Shown one piece after another: positions 10,215-17,779 of a DNA stretch of 64,000 bases. The stretch is taken from NCBI GenBank assembly GCA_900316445.1, contig ONCZ01000013.1:1-64000 (forward strand). Direction: 5' to 3'. Under the pieces are notes generated by a model. It was given only the letters and a program-made list of their open reading frames with translations. It did no database searches and was not told the DNA's origin. The translations under genes and the position numbers were made by a program. The first letter of the stretch is position 1. Each line of letters opens with the position of its first letter. The DNA comes from an uncultured Prevotellaceae bacterium. Its GTDB lineage: Bacteria > Bacteroidota > Bacteroidia > Bacteroidales > Bacteroidaceae.

Positions 10215-11540
10215 ATGTTATATCAGAAACTCGTCATAGATAATTTTCTGTGTTTCGACCATTTCGAGATGCAGTTTGCACCAGGGGTGTCTATTATCAT
10301 TGGACGTAACGGCGCAGGAAAGACTTCGCTAATCCGAGCGATGGTATATTCGCTCTACTTTATGTTTACCAATGACCGTTCAATGGGCGACGATTATCTT
10401 TCTGCAGGAAACCCTGACTTAAAGATGCAGTCAATTAGATATGATGAATTTCATAGAAACAAGAGTACTGAAGATGCTGCAGCCGATGCCAATTTTCATG
10501 GTGAAATAGAGTTTCTTGGTGAATTGATTGCCTGGGACATGTATCGTCGATCGACCACAGGATCGGCGCTCTACCCCGCACGATACAAGCCTGCTTATCA
10601 ACAATTGATTCAATTATATAAGGAACATGATGAGTTGCCATTGATAGCATATTTCTCAGACTCATTCCCTCATAAACTGACAAACATTTCACAATTTGCC
10701 AAGCAGCAGATGTCTGCGAATGGAAAGACCTTACGCAATTTCGGATATTATCAATGGGATAATGAAACTGCCTGTGTGGAAATATGGAAACGTAGACTGC
10801 TTAATTCGATGGCAAAGGTGAAGCAATTGGAAAGCGATACCGATGCGTTTACACAGAAAGAAGTGGATTTTGTTTCAAGGAAACTGAAACAGTTTTCACA
10901 GGTCATCAACACGAACCTATGTGATGCTTCGTTTGAGATAGATCGTCTTTTCTATATGTTTGACGAAGAGCAGAAGCCAGAGTTGTGGCTTCGTCTGAAA
11001 TCTGGTCAGGAAATCAAATTTGACGGTCTGCCTGCAGGATATAAGCGCCTCTACTCCATTGTGTTGGATTTGGCATATCGTGCCTATCTGCTGAATAGGC
11101 AAGCAGATGTCGAACCAACTGGACTGGCCATGATTGATGAGATAGACTTGCATCTTCACCCTTCGTTGGAAACAGAAGTTGTCGAGCGCTTTACTCGTAC
11201 ATTCCCCCGACTGCAGTTTGTAATGACATCACACTCTCCACTTGTGATAAGTAACTTGTCTTCGAAGGATCAGCGAAACAGGGTATTCAGACTGGTGGCT
11301 GGAGAGAAGCAGCCACATGAGTTGCCTGATCTCTTCGGCATAGACTATGATGATGTCTTGCTTGACTGGATGGAGGGCTATCCAAGAAATGAAGAACTTG
11401 ATTTTCTTAAATCTTCCATAAAAAGAGCTCTTGATATGGGCAATGAGCAACTGGTTTCACAGAGAAAGAAAGAGTTGACAAAACTGCTTCATAGCGAGGA
11501 AAAGGCAGAGCGGATGATTGTCGAGTGGAAAGACGAATAA
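10215..11540 (+). CDS. AAA ATPase, Septu PtuA-like
   Basis: 441 residues. Starts with the SMC/RecF-type beta strand and Walker A G-R-N-G-A-G-K-T-S (residues 30-38), a long helical middle, then A-M-I-D-E-I-D Walker B (about 304-310) with H-L-H-P, and T-S-H-S-P H-loop (about 338-342). Together with the HNH gene just downstream it matches the PtuA-PtuB layout of the Septu anti-phage system, in which an ATPase controls an HNH nuclease; related pairs also occur beside some retrons, but no reverse transcriptase is seen here. The pair has its own promoter. Assignment as PtuA-like is by family resemblance and context; a plain OLD-like ATPase is the alternative, but no TOPRIM domain is visible. Confidence 0.75.
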   Translation: MLYQKLVIDNFLCFDHFEMQFAPGVSIIIGRNGAGKTSLIRAMVYSLYFMFTNDRSMGDDYLSAGNPDLKMQSIRYDEFHRNKSTEDAAADANFHGEIEFLGELIAWDMYRRSTTGSALYPARYKPAYQQLIQLYKEHDELPLIAYFSDSFPHKLTNISQFAKQQMSANGKTLRNFGYYQWDNETACVEIWKRRLLNSMAKVKQLESDTDAFTQKEVDFVSRKLKQFSQVINTNLCDASFEIDRLFYMFDEEQKPELWLRLKSGQEIKFDGLPAGYKRLYSIVLDLAYRAYLLNRQADVEPTGLAMIDEIDLHLHPSLETEVVERFTRTFPRLQFVMTSHSPLVISNLSSKDQRNRVFRLVAGEKQPHELPDLFGIDYDDVLLDWMEGYPRNEELDFLKSSIKRALDMGNEQLVSQRKKELTKLLHSEEKAERMIVEWKDE

Positions 11541-11556
11541 TCCTTGCTTCATTAGT

Positions 11557-12426
11557 ATGTTCTGGATTGATAAGCACAATAGAGGGAAACGGGGCAGGGG
11601 ACATCGTATCGTTAATGATTTCTTGCGGAAGGCATGGAATAAGGAAGAACGTAGGTATATAAATTGCGATTTTAGCTCTTTTAAACGTGACAGGAGGATG
11701 GAACAATTGTTACATCAGGAGCAAGGTGGCTATTGTTGCTATTGCATGAGACACCTGAACGTAGGCAGTCATACCTCGTTGGAGCACGTTATGCCACATC
11801 ATTGCAAGAAAAAGAATGGTGATGAAGATGATAAGACCATCAATTATTATAAGCGTTTTAATAAAAATTTCAAGAAAGTTACCTATATTCGTCTGAACGG
11901 CTCTACTCGCCGGTGGCGTGTTGGTCCACGATATCCTCATTTCTGTGCCTATGAGAATCTGGTGCTTTCGTGTGATGGTAGTCTTTTTACTGATGAAGAT
12001 AAAGCAAAAAATATATATCCTTCTAAGCTTCACTTATGTTGTAATGAGTGTCGAGGAAACAAACAGATAGTCCCATTATTCTTTCTTCCAAATGTCAAAG
12101 AATTATTTGTGTATAAGGACGATGGAAGTATAGGTATCTCTAAAAGGGTAAAATCTCCATTACGTCAGACAGAACTTTCAAACACGATTGATGCATTGGC
12201 TTTAGAACATGATCGTCTGAAAATCATTCGCCAAGTATGGTGGTATATAGCAAGAAGTCATCTATATGGTATAGATGAGGTGAAATCAGCTATTGATGAT
12301 GATTCTTTGCGTAGAAACATATTGGCTGATAGTGGAGTGCCTTTCAATGTTGGAAAAAGAGTAAATCATACTATATATTGGTCATTGCTCTGTGATTATT
12401 ATTGGTTTTATAGGTATTTTACCTAG
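11557..12426 (+). CDS. HNH endonuclease, Septu PtuB-like
   Basis: About 289 residues from the ATG at 11557, 16 bp after the ATPase stop; a TTG at 11518 overlapping the ATPase gene is an alternative start. HNH signs: G-G-Y-C-C-Y-C-M (C-x2-C), then L-E-H-V-M-P-H, and later L-C-C-N-E-C, the metal-binding Cys pairs and catalytic His seen in the retron/Septu-associated HNH family. A large positively charged insert separates the His motif from the second Cys pair. It should cleave DNA or RNA once released by the ATPase; the substrate is not visible from sequence. Promoter copy B begins 16 bp after its stop. Confidence 0.75.
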   Translation: MFWIDKHNRGKRGRGHRIVNDFLRKAWNKEERRYINCDFSSFKRDRRMEQLLHQEQGGYCCYCMRHLNVGSHTSLEHVMPHHCKKKNGDEDDKTINYYKRFNKNFKKVTYIRLNGSTRRWRVGPRYPHFCAYENLVLSCDGSLFTDEDKAKNIYPSKLHLCCNECRGNKQIVPLFFLPNVKELFVYKDDGSIGISKRVKSPLRQTELSNTIDALALEHDRLKIIRQVWWYIARSHLYGIDEVKSAIDDDSLRRNILADSGVPFNVGKRVNHTIYWSLLCDYYWFYRYFT

Positions 12427-12442
12427 GACGGGTCGTGGCTAA

Positions 12443-12596
12443 GATGATAAGCGTTTCAAATATTTAAACCCTCTTTTGCTTATAAGTTATTCATAATCAG
12501 TGCGGTGCGGCTTCTGTGCTTGCCGCGATTGTGCATTTTGTCTTGGATATGAAACGCTTCAAAATATACATATCTGAGTTATTCGTACTATCTTTG
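12443..12596 (+). promoter_or_regulatory. Twin promoter module, copy B
   Basis: Second copy of the 154-bp module, ending in TATCTTTG (12589-12596), 45 bp before the gene at 12642. It keeps the three conserved blocks and the inverted AAGCGTTTC (12449-12457) / GAAACGCTT (12551-12559) pair, perfect in this copy and again 102 bp apart. The DNA between the blocks has diverged a good deal, so the blocks appear to be held by selection. No good -33 TTTG is seen, which would suit an activator-dependent promoter (inference). Confidence 0.7.
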
Positions 12597-12641
12597 CATG
12601 AAATACGTGATGGATAATAAGATAATAGTAAATAGAAGAAT

Positions 12642-12836
12642 ATGAAATTTAGAAGAGTTCGCAAATTTGGGAAGATACAGAGACGTCAAAGGGCAAAATC
12701 TGGCCTATTGAGCATACCCGTTATTGATAGGAGATCTCTGCCTGTTAATTCAAAAAAGGGTGGTGTCTGGCCGCCATATACAGATAAATTGGAGAAAGGA
12801 ACAGTTATAAAGGTTAGAAAATTGAAGAGAAAGTGA
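12642..12836 (+). CDS. Small very basic protein, first gene of operon 2
   Basis: 64 residues, rich in Arg and Lys at both ends (M-K-F-R-R-V-R-K at the start, R-K-L-K-R-K at the end), with no signal or membrane segment. It could be a nucleic-acid-binding peptide; nothing more can be said from sequence. It is the first gene after promoter copy B, and its TGA overlaps the next start as TGATG, so the two are translationally coupled. Confidence 0.55.
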   Translation: MKFRRVRKFGKIQRRQRAKSGLLSIPVIDRRSLPVNSKKGGVWPPYTDKLEKGTVIKVRKLKRK

Positions 12837-13318
12837 TGGAAGAAGAGAAGAAAGAAATGGAAGTAAAGGAAACAGAGGATCCATCAAAGAAGTATTCAGA
12901 CGGGGAGCAGATCAAGAATTTTATGAAAGAAGCATCGTCTAAGAGGGATACGATGGGCAGGCAAGTCATATATACGCTTATTGCCGTTTTGTGGGCTCTC
13001 ACATATTCCGAAGAGAATGGAAAGATTAATGCCAGTATCTGGTTGGTGATATCTTTCATTTGCGGAATACTGTATGTTTGTTTTGATTACCTGTACCATT
13101 TCGTGTCTAACTATTTTTACAAAAGCATACTGAAGAATCATTTCATACCAGAAGAAAATGGTGGTATGGTATACAAGGATAGGATCTCCAGTGAAATAGT
13201 TGATTGTCGAACAAAATGTTGGATGGATGTGGGTTGTTGTTGGAGTTTCATTCTTATGCTACTCCTTTTCTTCACCGCAATACCATTGATCATACATGTG
13301 GCATCTCTTTCTGATTAA
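12836..13318 (+). CDS. Small integral membrane protein
   Basis: 160 residues. A charged N-terminus (about residues 1-40, rich in Glu and Lys) is followed by three membrane segments (about 44-56, 67-90 and 134-155). Cys residues cluster around the third segment (D-C-R-T-K-C, G-C-C-W). It overlaps the preceding small gene and is followed by 94 bp of non-coding DNA before the left inverted repeat of the proposed switch. It therefore belongs to the constant part of operon 2, upstream of whichever of two genes faces the promoter. It may tether or regulate that gene product at the membrane; this is inference. No family recognised. Confidence 0.6.
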   Translation: MEEEKKEMEVKETEDPSKKYSDGEQIKNFMKEASSKRDTMGRQVIYTLIAVLWALTYSEENGKINASIWLVISFICGILYVCFDYLYHFVSNYFYKSILKNHFIPEENGGMVYKDRISSEIVDCRTKCWMDVGCCWSFILMLLLFFTAIPLIIHVASLSD

Positions 13319-13412
13319 GTGCCAGGTCAATAATAGTTCCCCGGATTATTTTCGTCAAGACGCATAAAGAATAGATGTATATGAAGAATAATGCTATTTT
13401 GAACAAATAATG

Positions 13413-13442
13413 AATGAACTAACGATAATAACAAATTATGGA
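13413..13442. repeat. Left inverted repeat of the proposed invertible segment
   Basis: 30 bp, matching the reverse complement of 15567-15596 at 29 of 30 positions (one C/T difference at position 11). It contains the leader and the first five bases, ATGGA, of the gene starting at 13438. Outside these 30 bp the two flanks are unrelated, as expected for recombination sites. Confidence 0.8.
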
Positions 13443-14745
13443 TTATCCAAGAGATTATATTATTCCTAATCAGGAAATAGAATTAGGTACAGCATTTGTC
13501 GTTATGCCTATACGACCAGAATTTGATTTACCCCTAGGGATAATCACAGATGTTTGCAATACATTAGGCATTAAGGCACGAAGGGCAGATGACATCGCAC
13601 GACAAGATTTTATAATGTCAAACATACTTGATGGAATTGCAAAATCCGAAATAGTAATAGTAGACATAACAGGTAATAATCCAAATGTTTTTTATGAACT
13701 CGGTATTGCTCATTCACTTAGGACAAGACAGGCTATAATTATTATCACGCAAGACGAAGACGTCTCCAAGTCGCCATTTGATATAAGGCATTGGTCTATT
13801 CTTCAGTATGACACCAAAAATCTTCCTCTTTTTAGAGTTAATCTTAACAAGAAGATAAGAGATTGCAGGAACTTTGTTGACTATGATGAGTACATTTTCG
13901 GTTTATTAAAGAGTTATGCTTTCGATGGGAACCAAATACATGAATTCATTAACTCTTCAAAGCTAATAAACGAGAAAAAAATACAATTGATCTGCAATAT
14001 CCTAGTTGAGAATACAAATCCAACTCTGTGTGACAGCAATGAACTTCATGAGATATACACTTATCTAACCACTTTAGGAGATATACAGAACGGAATATTC
14101 AAAAAAATCTCATGGATTTTAAAAACACTTGTTTATACCACTGAATTTGTTCTGTCAAAACATCTTGATACAATTAAGAACATGTTTTTGAACAGATGGC
14201 AGAAGGAAAATATGATTGTCATGAATGATACAGACTATTGGGAATTAGTTGCTAATATCTGTAGTAAGATTATTGAAAAAAAATACAAGGGAAAAGAAGA
14301 TGCTATTCAATGGATGACTTCATACTTGCAGAATCAACGAATGGGACGCATTGACCGTGTTAGGGGGAAAATTGAAGATTTCTTGATGACTGTGAAAGAT
14401 AATGATGTTGACAAAGCTGTTTTAGATTTGATAAAAAATGGTAATATAACGGCAAGAGAAAGTGCTATTGATATTAGTGGCCAGAAACCGATTATAGAAT
14501 CTGCGGATATTTTGTTGCAAATTATCTCAAAGAATGAGAGTAACCCATATATTATTCGTAGCAGTATCAATGCGTTAGCTCGAATGAAAATAACTTCAGC
14601 AGGGCCTTTTATTTTAGAATGGATGGAAAATAATAGAGATAAATGGGGGCAACAAGCCGTCTCTGCCTCACTTAGGAAAGTTGCAGAAGAGGCTTTAAAC
14701 GAAATAGACAAAAAATCATATCTACAATTGGTTAATCTGAAATAG
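13438..14745 (+). CDS. TIR/deoxyribosyltransferase-like effector with HEAT-like C-terminus
   Basis: 435 residues. The N-terminal domain (about 12-150) has a beta strand F-V-V-M-P-I-R, then I-V-I-V-D-I-T-G-N-N-P-N-V-F-Y-E87-L-G-I-A-H, the conserved glutamate motif of nucleoside 2-deoxyribosyltransferase-like and TIR-like NAD-cleaving domains. The C-terminal part (about 180-430) is all-helical and ends in HEAT-like repeats, as in sensor modules. An NAD-degrading or nucleoside-acting defence effector is the best guess; the exact reaction is not decidable from sequence. The start codon lies inside the left inverted repeat, and the 3' end overlaps the convergent glycosyltransferase by 14 bp. In the orientation shown, this gene faces promoter copy B. 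Confidence 0.7.
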   Translation: MDYPRDYIIPNQEIELGTAFVVMPIRPEFDLPLGIITDVCNTLGIKARRADDIARQDFIMSNILDGIAKSEIVIVDITGNNPNVFYELGIAHSLRTRQAIIIITQDEDVSKSPFDIRHWSILQYDTKNLPLFRVNLNKKIRDCRNFVDYDEYIFGLLKSYAFDGNQIHEFINSSKLINEKKIQLICNILVENTNPTLCDSNELHEIYTYLTTLGDIQNGIFKKISWILKTLVYTTEFVLSKHLDTIKNMFLNRWQKENMIVMNDTDYWELVANICSKIIEKKYKGKEDAIQWMTSYLQNQRMGRIDRVRGKIEDFLMTVKDNDVDKAVLDLIKNGNITARESAIDISGQKPIIESADILLQIISKNESNPYIIRSSINALARMKITSAGPFILEWMENNRDKWGQQAVSASLRKVAEEALNEIDKKSYLQLVNLK

Positions 14746-15571
14746 TCGTCTTGATAACATCGAAGGTAGCCTCATTGTCATCAAACCTTCCAAAGAAGTT
14801 AGATAAGCAGAATTGGATACCTAATTCTGCTTGTTTATTCATATACCGTTCTCTATTATTAGCTTGGTACAGGCTTTTGTCAGCAGCGTGTCCTAAATGA
14901 AAGCAAAACATATTCGAATATGACAATACTTCATATGAGAAGCTATTGTAGCATAAACGCATCATCAAATCTGTATCCTGATATTGCCAGCCTTCATACA
15001 CTTCGTCAAAACGACCAATCTTTTCAAATACATCTCTTTTAATTGCTCCCAAATTACCTATATAAGTATATTCACTCATTTTACGATTACCAGTATTTCT
15101 GTCAATAGACAAAGGTAAATATGACTTTACCCGTAGAATCTGAAGATTATGATTCATAGAATAATCTAATGACAAGTATTTATACCAGTCGGATGATGTC
15201 CAATACCGGATAGCCCCACAACAAAAATCATTGTATTTCAGTATTTCTTGAATACGTGTAAAATAGTCATGATAACCTAATATGACATCATCATCCATAA
15301 ATAGAATAATATCACTACAACCATTTTGCGCACCAGTATTTCTTGCATAGGAAATATTGGGACCTTTATCAAATCCGTCTATAACTCTTACCAATTTACC
15401 AAATTGTTCGTCTAAGACTTTCTCTACACCAGTATCTGGAGCATTAACTACTACTAATATTTGATTAGGTTGTAATTTTTGTGAAATAATAGATCTGATG
15501 GTATAACATATAGAGTAATGTGATTCTTCTATATTTTTTCCTGTAGGAATAACAACATCTATACCTTCCAT
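14732..15571 (-). CDS. Glycosyltransferase family 2 (GT-A fold), inside the invertible segment
   Basis: 279 residues. Typical GT2 start D-V-V-I-P, a nucleotide-sugar-binding region, R-N-T-G-A (about 77-81) and the metal-binding D-D-D motif in F-M-D-D-D-V (about 93-95), then a C-terminal E-G-W-Q-Y-Q-D-T-D-L acceptor-site motif. No membrane segment, so it should act on the cytoplasmic face in glycan assembly. The leader and ATGGA start are nearly identical to those of the oppositely oriented gene at 13438, because both lie in the 30-bp inverted repeat. In the orientation shown it faces away from promoter copy B and no canonical promoter is seen on its own side, so it is probably silent in this orientation (inference). 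Confidence 0.85.
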   Translation of the reverse strand: MEGIDVVIPTGKNIEESHYSICYTIRSIISQKLQPNQILVVVNAPDTGVEKVLDEQFGKLVRVIDGFDKGPNISYARNTGAQNGCSDIILFMDDDVILGYHDYFTRIQEILKYNDFCCGAIRYWTSSDWYKYLSLDYSMNHNLQILRVKSYLPLSIDRNTGNRKMSEYTYIGNLGAIKRDVFEKIGRFDEVYEGWQYQDTDLMMRLCYNSFSYEVLSYSNMFCFHLGHAADKSLYQANNRERYMNKQAELGIQFCLSNFFGRFDDNEATFDVIKTTISD

Positions 15572-15596
15572 AATTTGTTATTATCATTAGTTCATT
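15567..15596. repeat. Right inverted repeat of the proposed invertible segment
   Basis: Reverse-complement partner of 13413-13442, 29 of 30 identical. It covers the start codon and leader of the glycosyltransferase. It ends 51 bp before the ATG of the tyrosine recombinase. Confidence 0.8.
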
Positions 15597-15647
15597 ACAC
15601 AAAAATGTCTCTCTGTTCGTTATATAATAAAGCAAACATTAGTGATT

Positions 15648-16580
15648 ATGGAACAGGAAGTTAAGTATCAGAAAATGTCAGATGTCATAAATGACTATTT
15701 ATGCCATTGCAAAATCGAAAAGAATCTGGAAGAGAAGACCATCAAAGCTTACAAGACAGACCTGAATCAATGTGTAGAGTTTTGTGGAAATGTATCTATT
15801 GCTGACTTATCCAAAGAGATAATAAGAAGCTACCTTCGTAGCATATCCTCATTCCGCTATAAAACGATAAAAAGAAAAATTGCCTCACTACGAGCACTGT
15901 TACATTATTATGAATGTGAGAACGAGTGGTGGAATAATCCTTTACGACGGATGCAAATCAAAATGCGCGAACCGAAAAGGCTTCCTACAGTCATGACGAT
16001 TGATGAGATAAAGACAATCTTAGGTGTTGTTTATTCCAGACTAGATAATTGCGTCCCCAAGACCTTTGGTTATATGATGGCTGTCAGGAATGTGGCCATT
16101 ATTGAATTGCTGTTTGTATCAGGCATAAGGGTAAGCGAATTGTGTGATTTAAGGTTGTGTGACGTGAATCTCTCTTGTGGTCGTCTAAGGATTGTCGGAA
16201 AAGGGGATAAAGAGAGAATTGTGGATATTTGTCAGAGAAAGACCTTGAAGATTCTAACAGAATGGATTGTTTTCCGTGCTGATGCGATTTCATCCAATGA
16301 ACCGTTTTTCACTAGTCGACTTGGGAAAAAACTATCACCTCAATCTGTTAGATGGCTTGTGCGTGATGTGGTGACAGATTTAGGCATTAAGAAACATATA
16401 ACTCCCCATACCTTTCGGCATACGTTCGCGACCTTATTACTGGAGGAAGACGTGGATATAACATATATCCAGCAATTGCTTGGCCATAGTTCCATAGTGA
16501 CAACGCAGATATATACTCATGTGAATCTTCAGAAACAGCATGAGATATTGAGCAAGAAACATCCGAGGAGACTGATATGA
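15648..16580 (+). CDS. Tyrosine recombinase (XerC/D-like, probable DNA invertase)
   Basis: 310 residues from the ATG at 15648 (a GTG two codons earlier is possible). N-terminal SAM-like core-binding domain (about 8-90), then the catalytic domain with all key residues: R161 in S-G-I-R-V-S-E-L, H254 and R257 in H-T-F-R-H, a later L-G-H-S-S, and Y289 in Q-I-Y-T-H-V. It is short, like Xer proteins and Bacteroidales phase-variation integrases, and lacks the arm-binding domain of long phage integrases. It lies directly beside the right inverted repeat, outside the segment, as invertases of shufflon and capsule switches do. Inversion of 13413-15596 is the predicted reaction. It could instead be a relic integrase of the island. 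Confidence 0.85.
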   Translation: MEQEVKYQKMSDVINDYLCHCKIEKNLEEKTIKAYKTDLNQCVEFCGNVSIADLSKEIIRSYLRSISSFRYKTIKRKIASLRALLHYYECENEWWNNPLRRMQIKMREPKRLPTVMTIDEIKTILGVVYSRLDNCVPKTFGYMMAVRNVAIIELLFVSGIRVSELCDLRLCDVNLSCGRLRIVGKGDKERIVDICQRKTLKILTEWIVFRADAISSNEPFFTSRLGKKLSPQSVRWLVRDVVTDLGIKKHITPHTFRHTFATLLLEEDVDITYIQQLLGHSSIVTTQIYTHVNLQKQHEILSKKHPRRLI

Positions 16581-16698
16581 GTCCAACCATTGTGATTTAC
16601 TCCGTTATTATTAAGTGACTTCTCTTATTATACAACCTTGCATATTGCTTATATAATTGCCTTTCGATATCCTTGCTTCGGAGAGGGGACACGCATCA

Positions 16699-17691
16699 TC
16701 ATGTAAGACGGATGACAAACCTTCGGGAGATGGCGGCGCGCTCATCGATATTGAGAGTCAGACTGTCGGGCAGCATGTCCTGAGGACAGTCAATGGCGGT
16801 GACACATGGATCGTCGGCTCTCACCTTCAATAAGAATACACTTGGCCCTGAAGTGATGGTGCCAACGAAAGCACAGCACTGAAGCAAGATGTCGACAGAG
16901 ATGAGGAGTCTGATGACGGATTCTTTCTTCTCCTGAGGTGGTAAGTGTTCTAATGCCTGATGATGATAGCCTGTCTCTTGGGGCTGGCAGAGCGAGACGA
17001 TGCGCAACTTTTGGAACTCATTTCTTACAATTTCCAACTGTTGGTAGTTGTCCGCAAGGGCGAAGATACATTCACCGTCTTGGGGATGCAGTGCCTGGAT
17101 GATTTGCCAGCCGCTGATCAGTCGTGATCCCGTCGCATTGTTTCCTTCCCATATCTGAATGCCAGAATATATCTCAGGAAGAGAGAGTCGATGTCTGGCA
17201 TCTTTCATCCTTTGTTGAACCTCAGGCTGTGGTTGCCAGATAATTCTTGCCAGCATCGCGTAAGCCTCGGTATAGGAACAACTGATGCCAAGAGCAGGAA
17301 TGTGATAGAACTTATCTGGCTCATGAGCTACATCCTGGCTCAGTCTGACATATTCGCCGTATGTCCTAAAAGCCAGCCAATGTGCTAATATGCGTCGCCA
17401 TATAGATTGATGGCGCAGGTTGTATTTATGATGGAATGGCTCATGGACTTCCTCACAGAAAGGCTGGAAGTATTCTGTCCATCCCTTGCCTGTCCCGAAG
17501 TTGGCATCTTCGGAATAAAGTTGGAACCGATATCCGTTAGCCAGACAATAGAGCATGGCGTTAATCATGTAGTTCAACTCCACGAAGAACCCGCAGTCAA
17601 TGCCTGCATGATAGATGAGCCTCCTGTGGTATGACTCATTCACCTTCCGATAGTCACTTATTTCCAATTGCTTCATCTTCAATAATTTCAT
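16699..17691 (-). CDS. Putative glycosyltransferase (fucosyltransferase-like)
   Basis: 330 residues, no signal peptide or membrane segment. An early G-I-D-C-G-F-F-V-E-L-N block and G-K-G-W-T-E-Y-F (about residues 66-73) are followed near the C-terminus by F-V-G-T-I-T-S-G-P-S-V-F. This resembles the F-V-G-T-x-S motif of alpha-1,6- and O-fucosyltransferase-like GT-B enzymes. The assignment rests on these motifs from memory and is not firm. It stands alone on the minus strand, convergent with the recombinase, and starts 26 bp beyond the terminator hairpin of the subtilase operon. Confidence 0.45.
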   Translation of the reverse strand: MKLLKMKQLEISDYRKVNESYHRRLIYHAGIDCGFFVELNYMINAMLYCLANGYRFQLYSEDANFGTGKGWTEYFQPFCEEVHEPFHHKYNLRHQSIWRRILAHWLAFRTYGEYVRLSQDVAHEPDKFYHIPALGISCSYTEAYAMLARIIWQPQPEVQQRMKDARHRLSLPEIYSGIQIWEGNNATGSRLISGWQIIQALHPQDGECIFALADNYQQLEIVRNEFQKLRIVSLCQPQETGYHHQALEHLPPQEKKESVIRLLISVDILLQCCAFVGTITSGPSVFLLKVRADDPCVTAIDCPQDMLPDSLTLNIDERAAISRRFVIRLT

Positions 17692-17716
17692 TAGACATCA
17701 TTTAATCTGAAAAATA

Positions 17717-17750
17717 ATGGCCGCCGCCCGAGGTTCCAAACGGCGGCCAT
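17717..17750 (-). terminator. Intrinsic terminator of the subtilase operon
   Basis: A hairpin with 10-bp arms ATGGCCGCCG / CGGCGGCCAT and a 14-nt loop lies 30 bp past the subtilase stop on the minus strand and is followed on that strand by TTATTTTTC. It separates the operon from the next minus-strand gene. Confidence 0.75.
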
Positions 17751-17779
17751 ACAAAGACAATTATGTGGAATCGTTATAA

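Noticed and set aside
10215-12426. A retron (the ATPase/HNH pair also accompanies some retrons)
   Set aside because: No reverse transcriptase frame and no msr/msd-like repeat pair was seen near it; the plain Septu layout fits.
1160-12596. The twin 154-bp blocks as attachment sites of an integrated element
   Set aside because: Both copies end in a promoter box at a fixed place before a gene and keep operator-like spacing, while the DNA between the blocks has diverged. A promoter explains this better, though exchange by recombination over the blocks is still possible.
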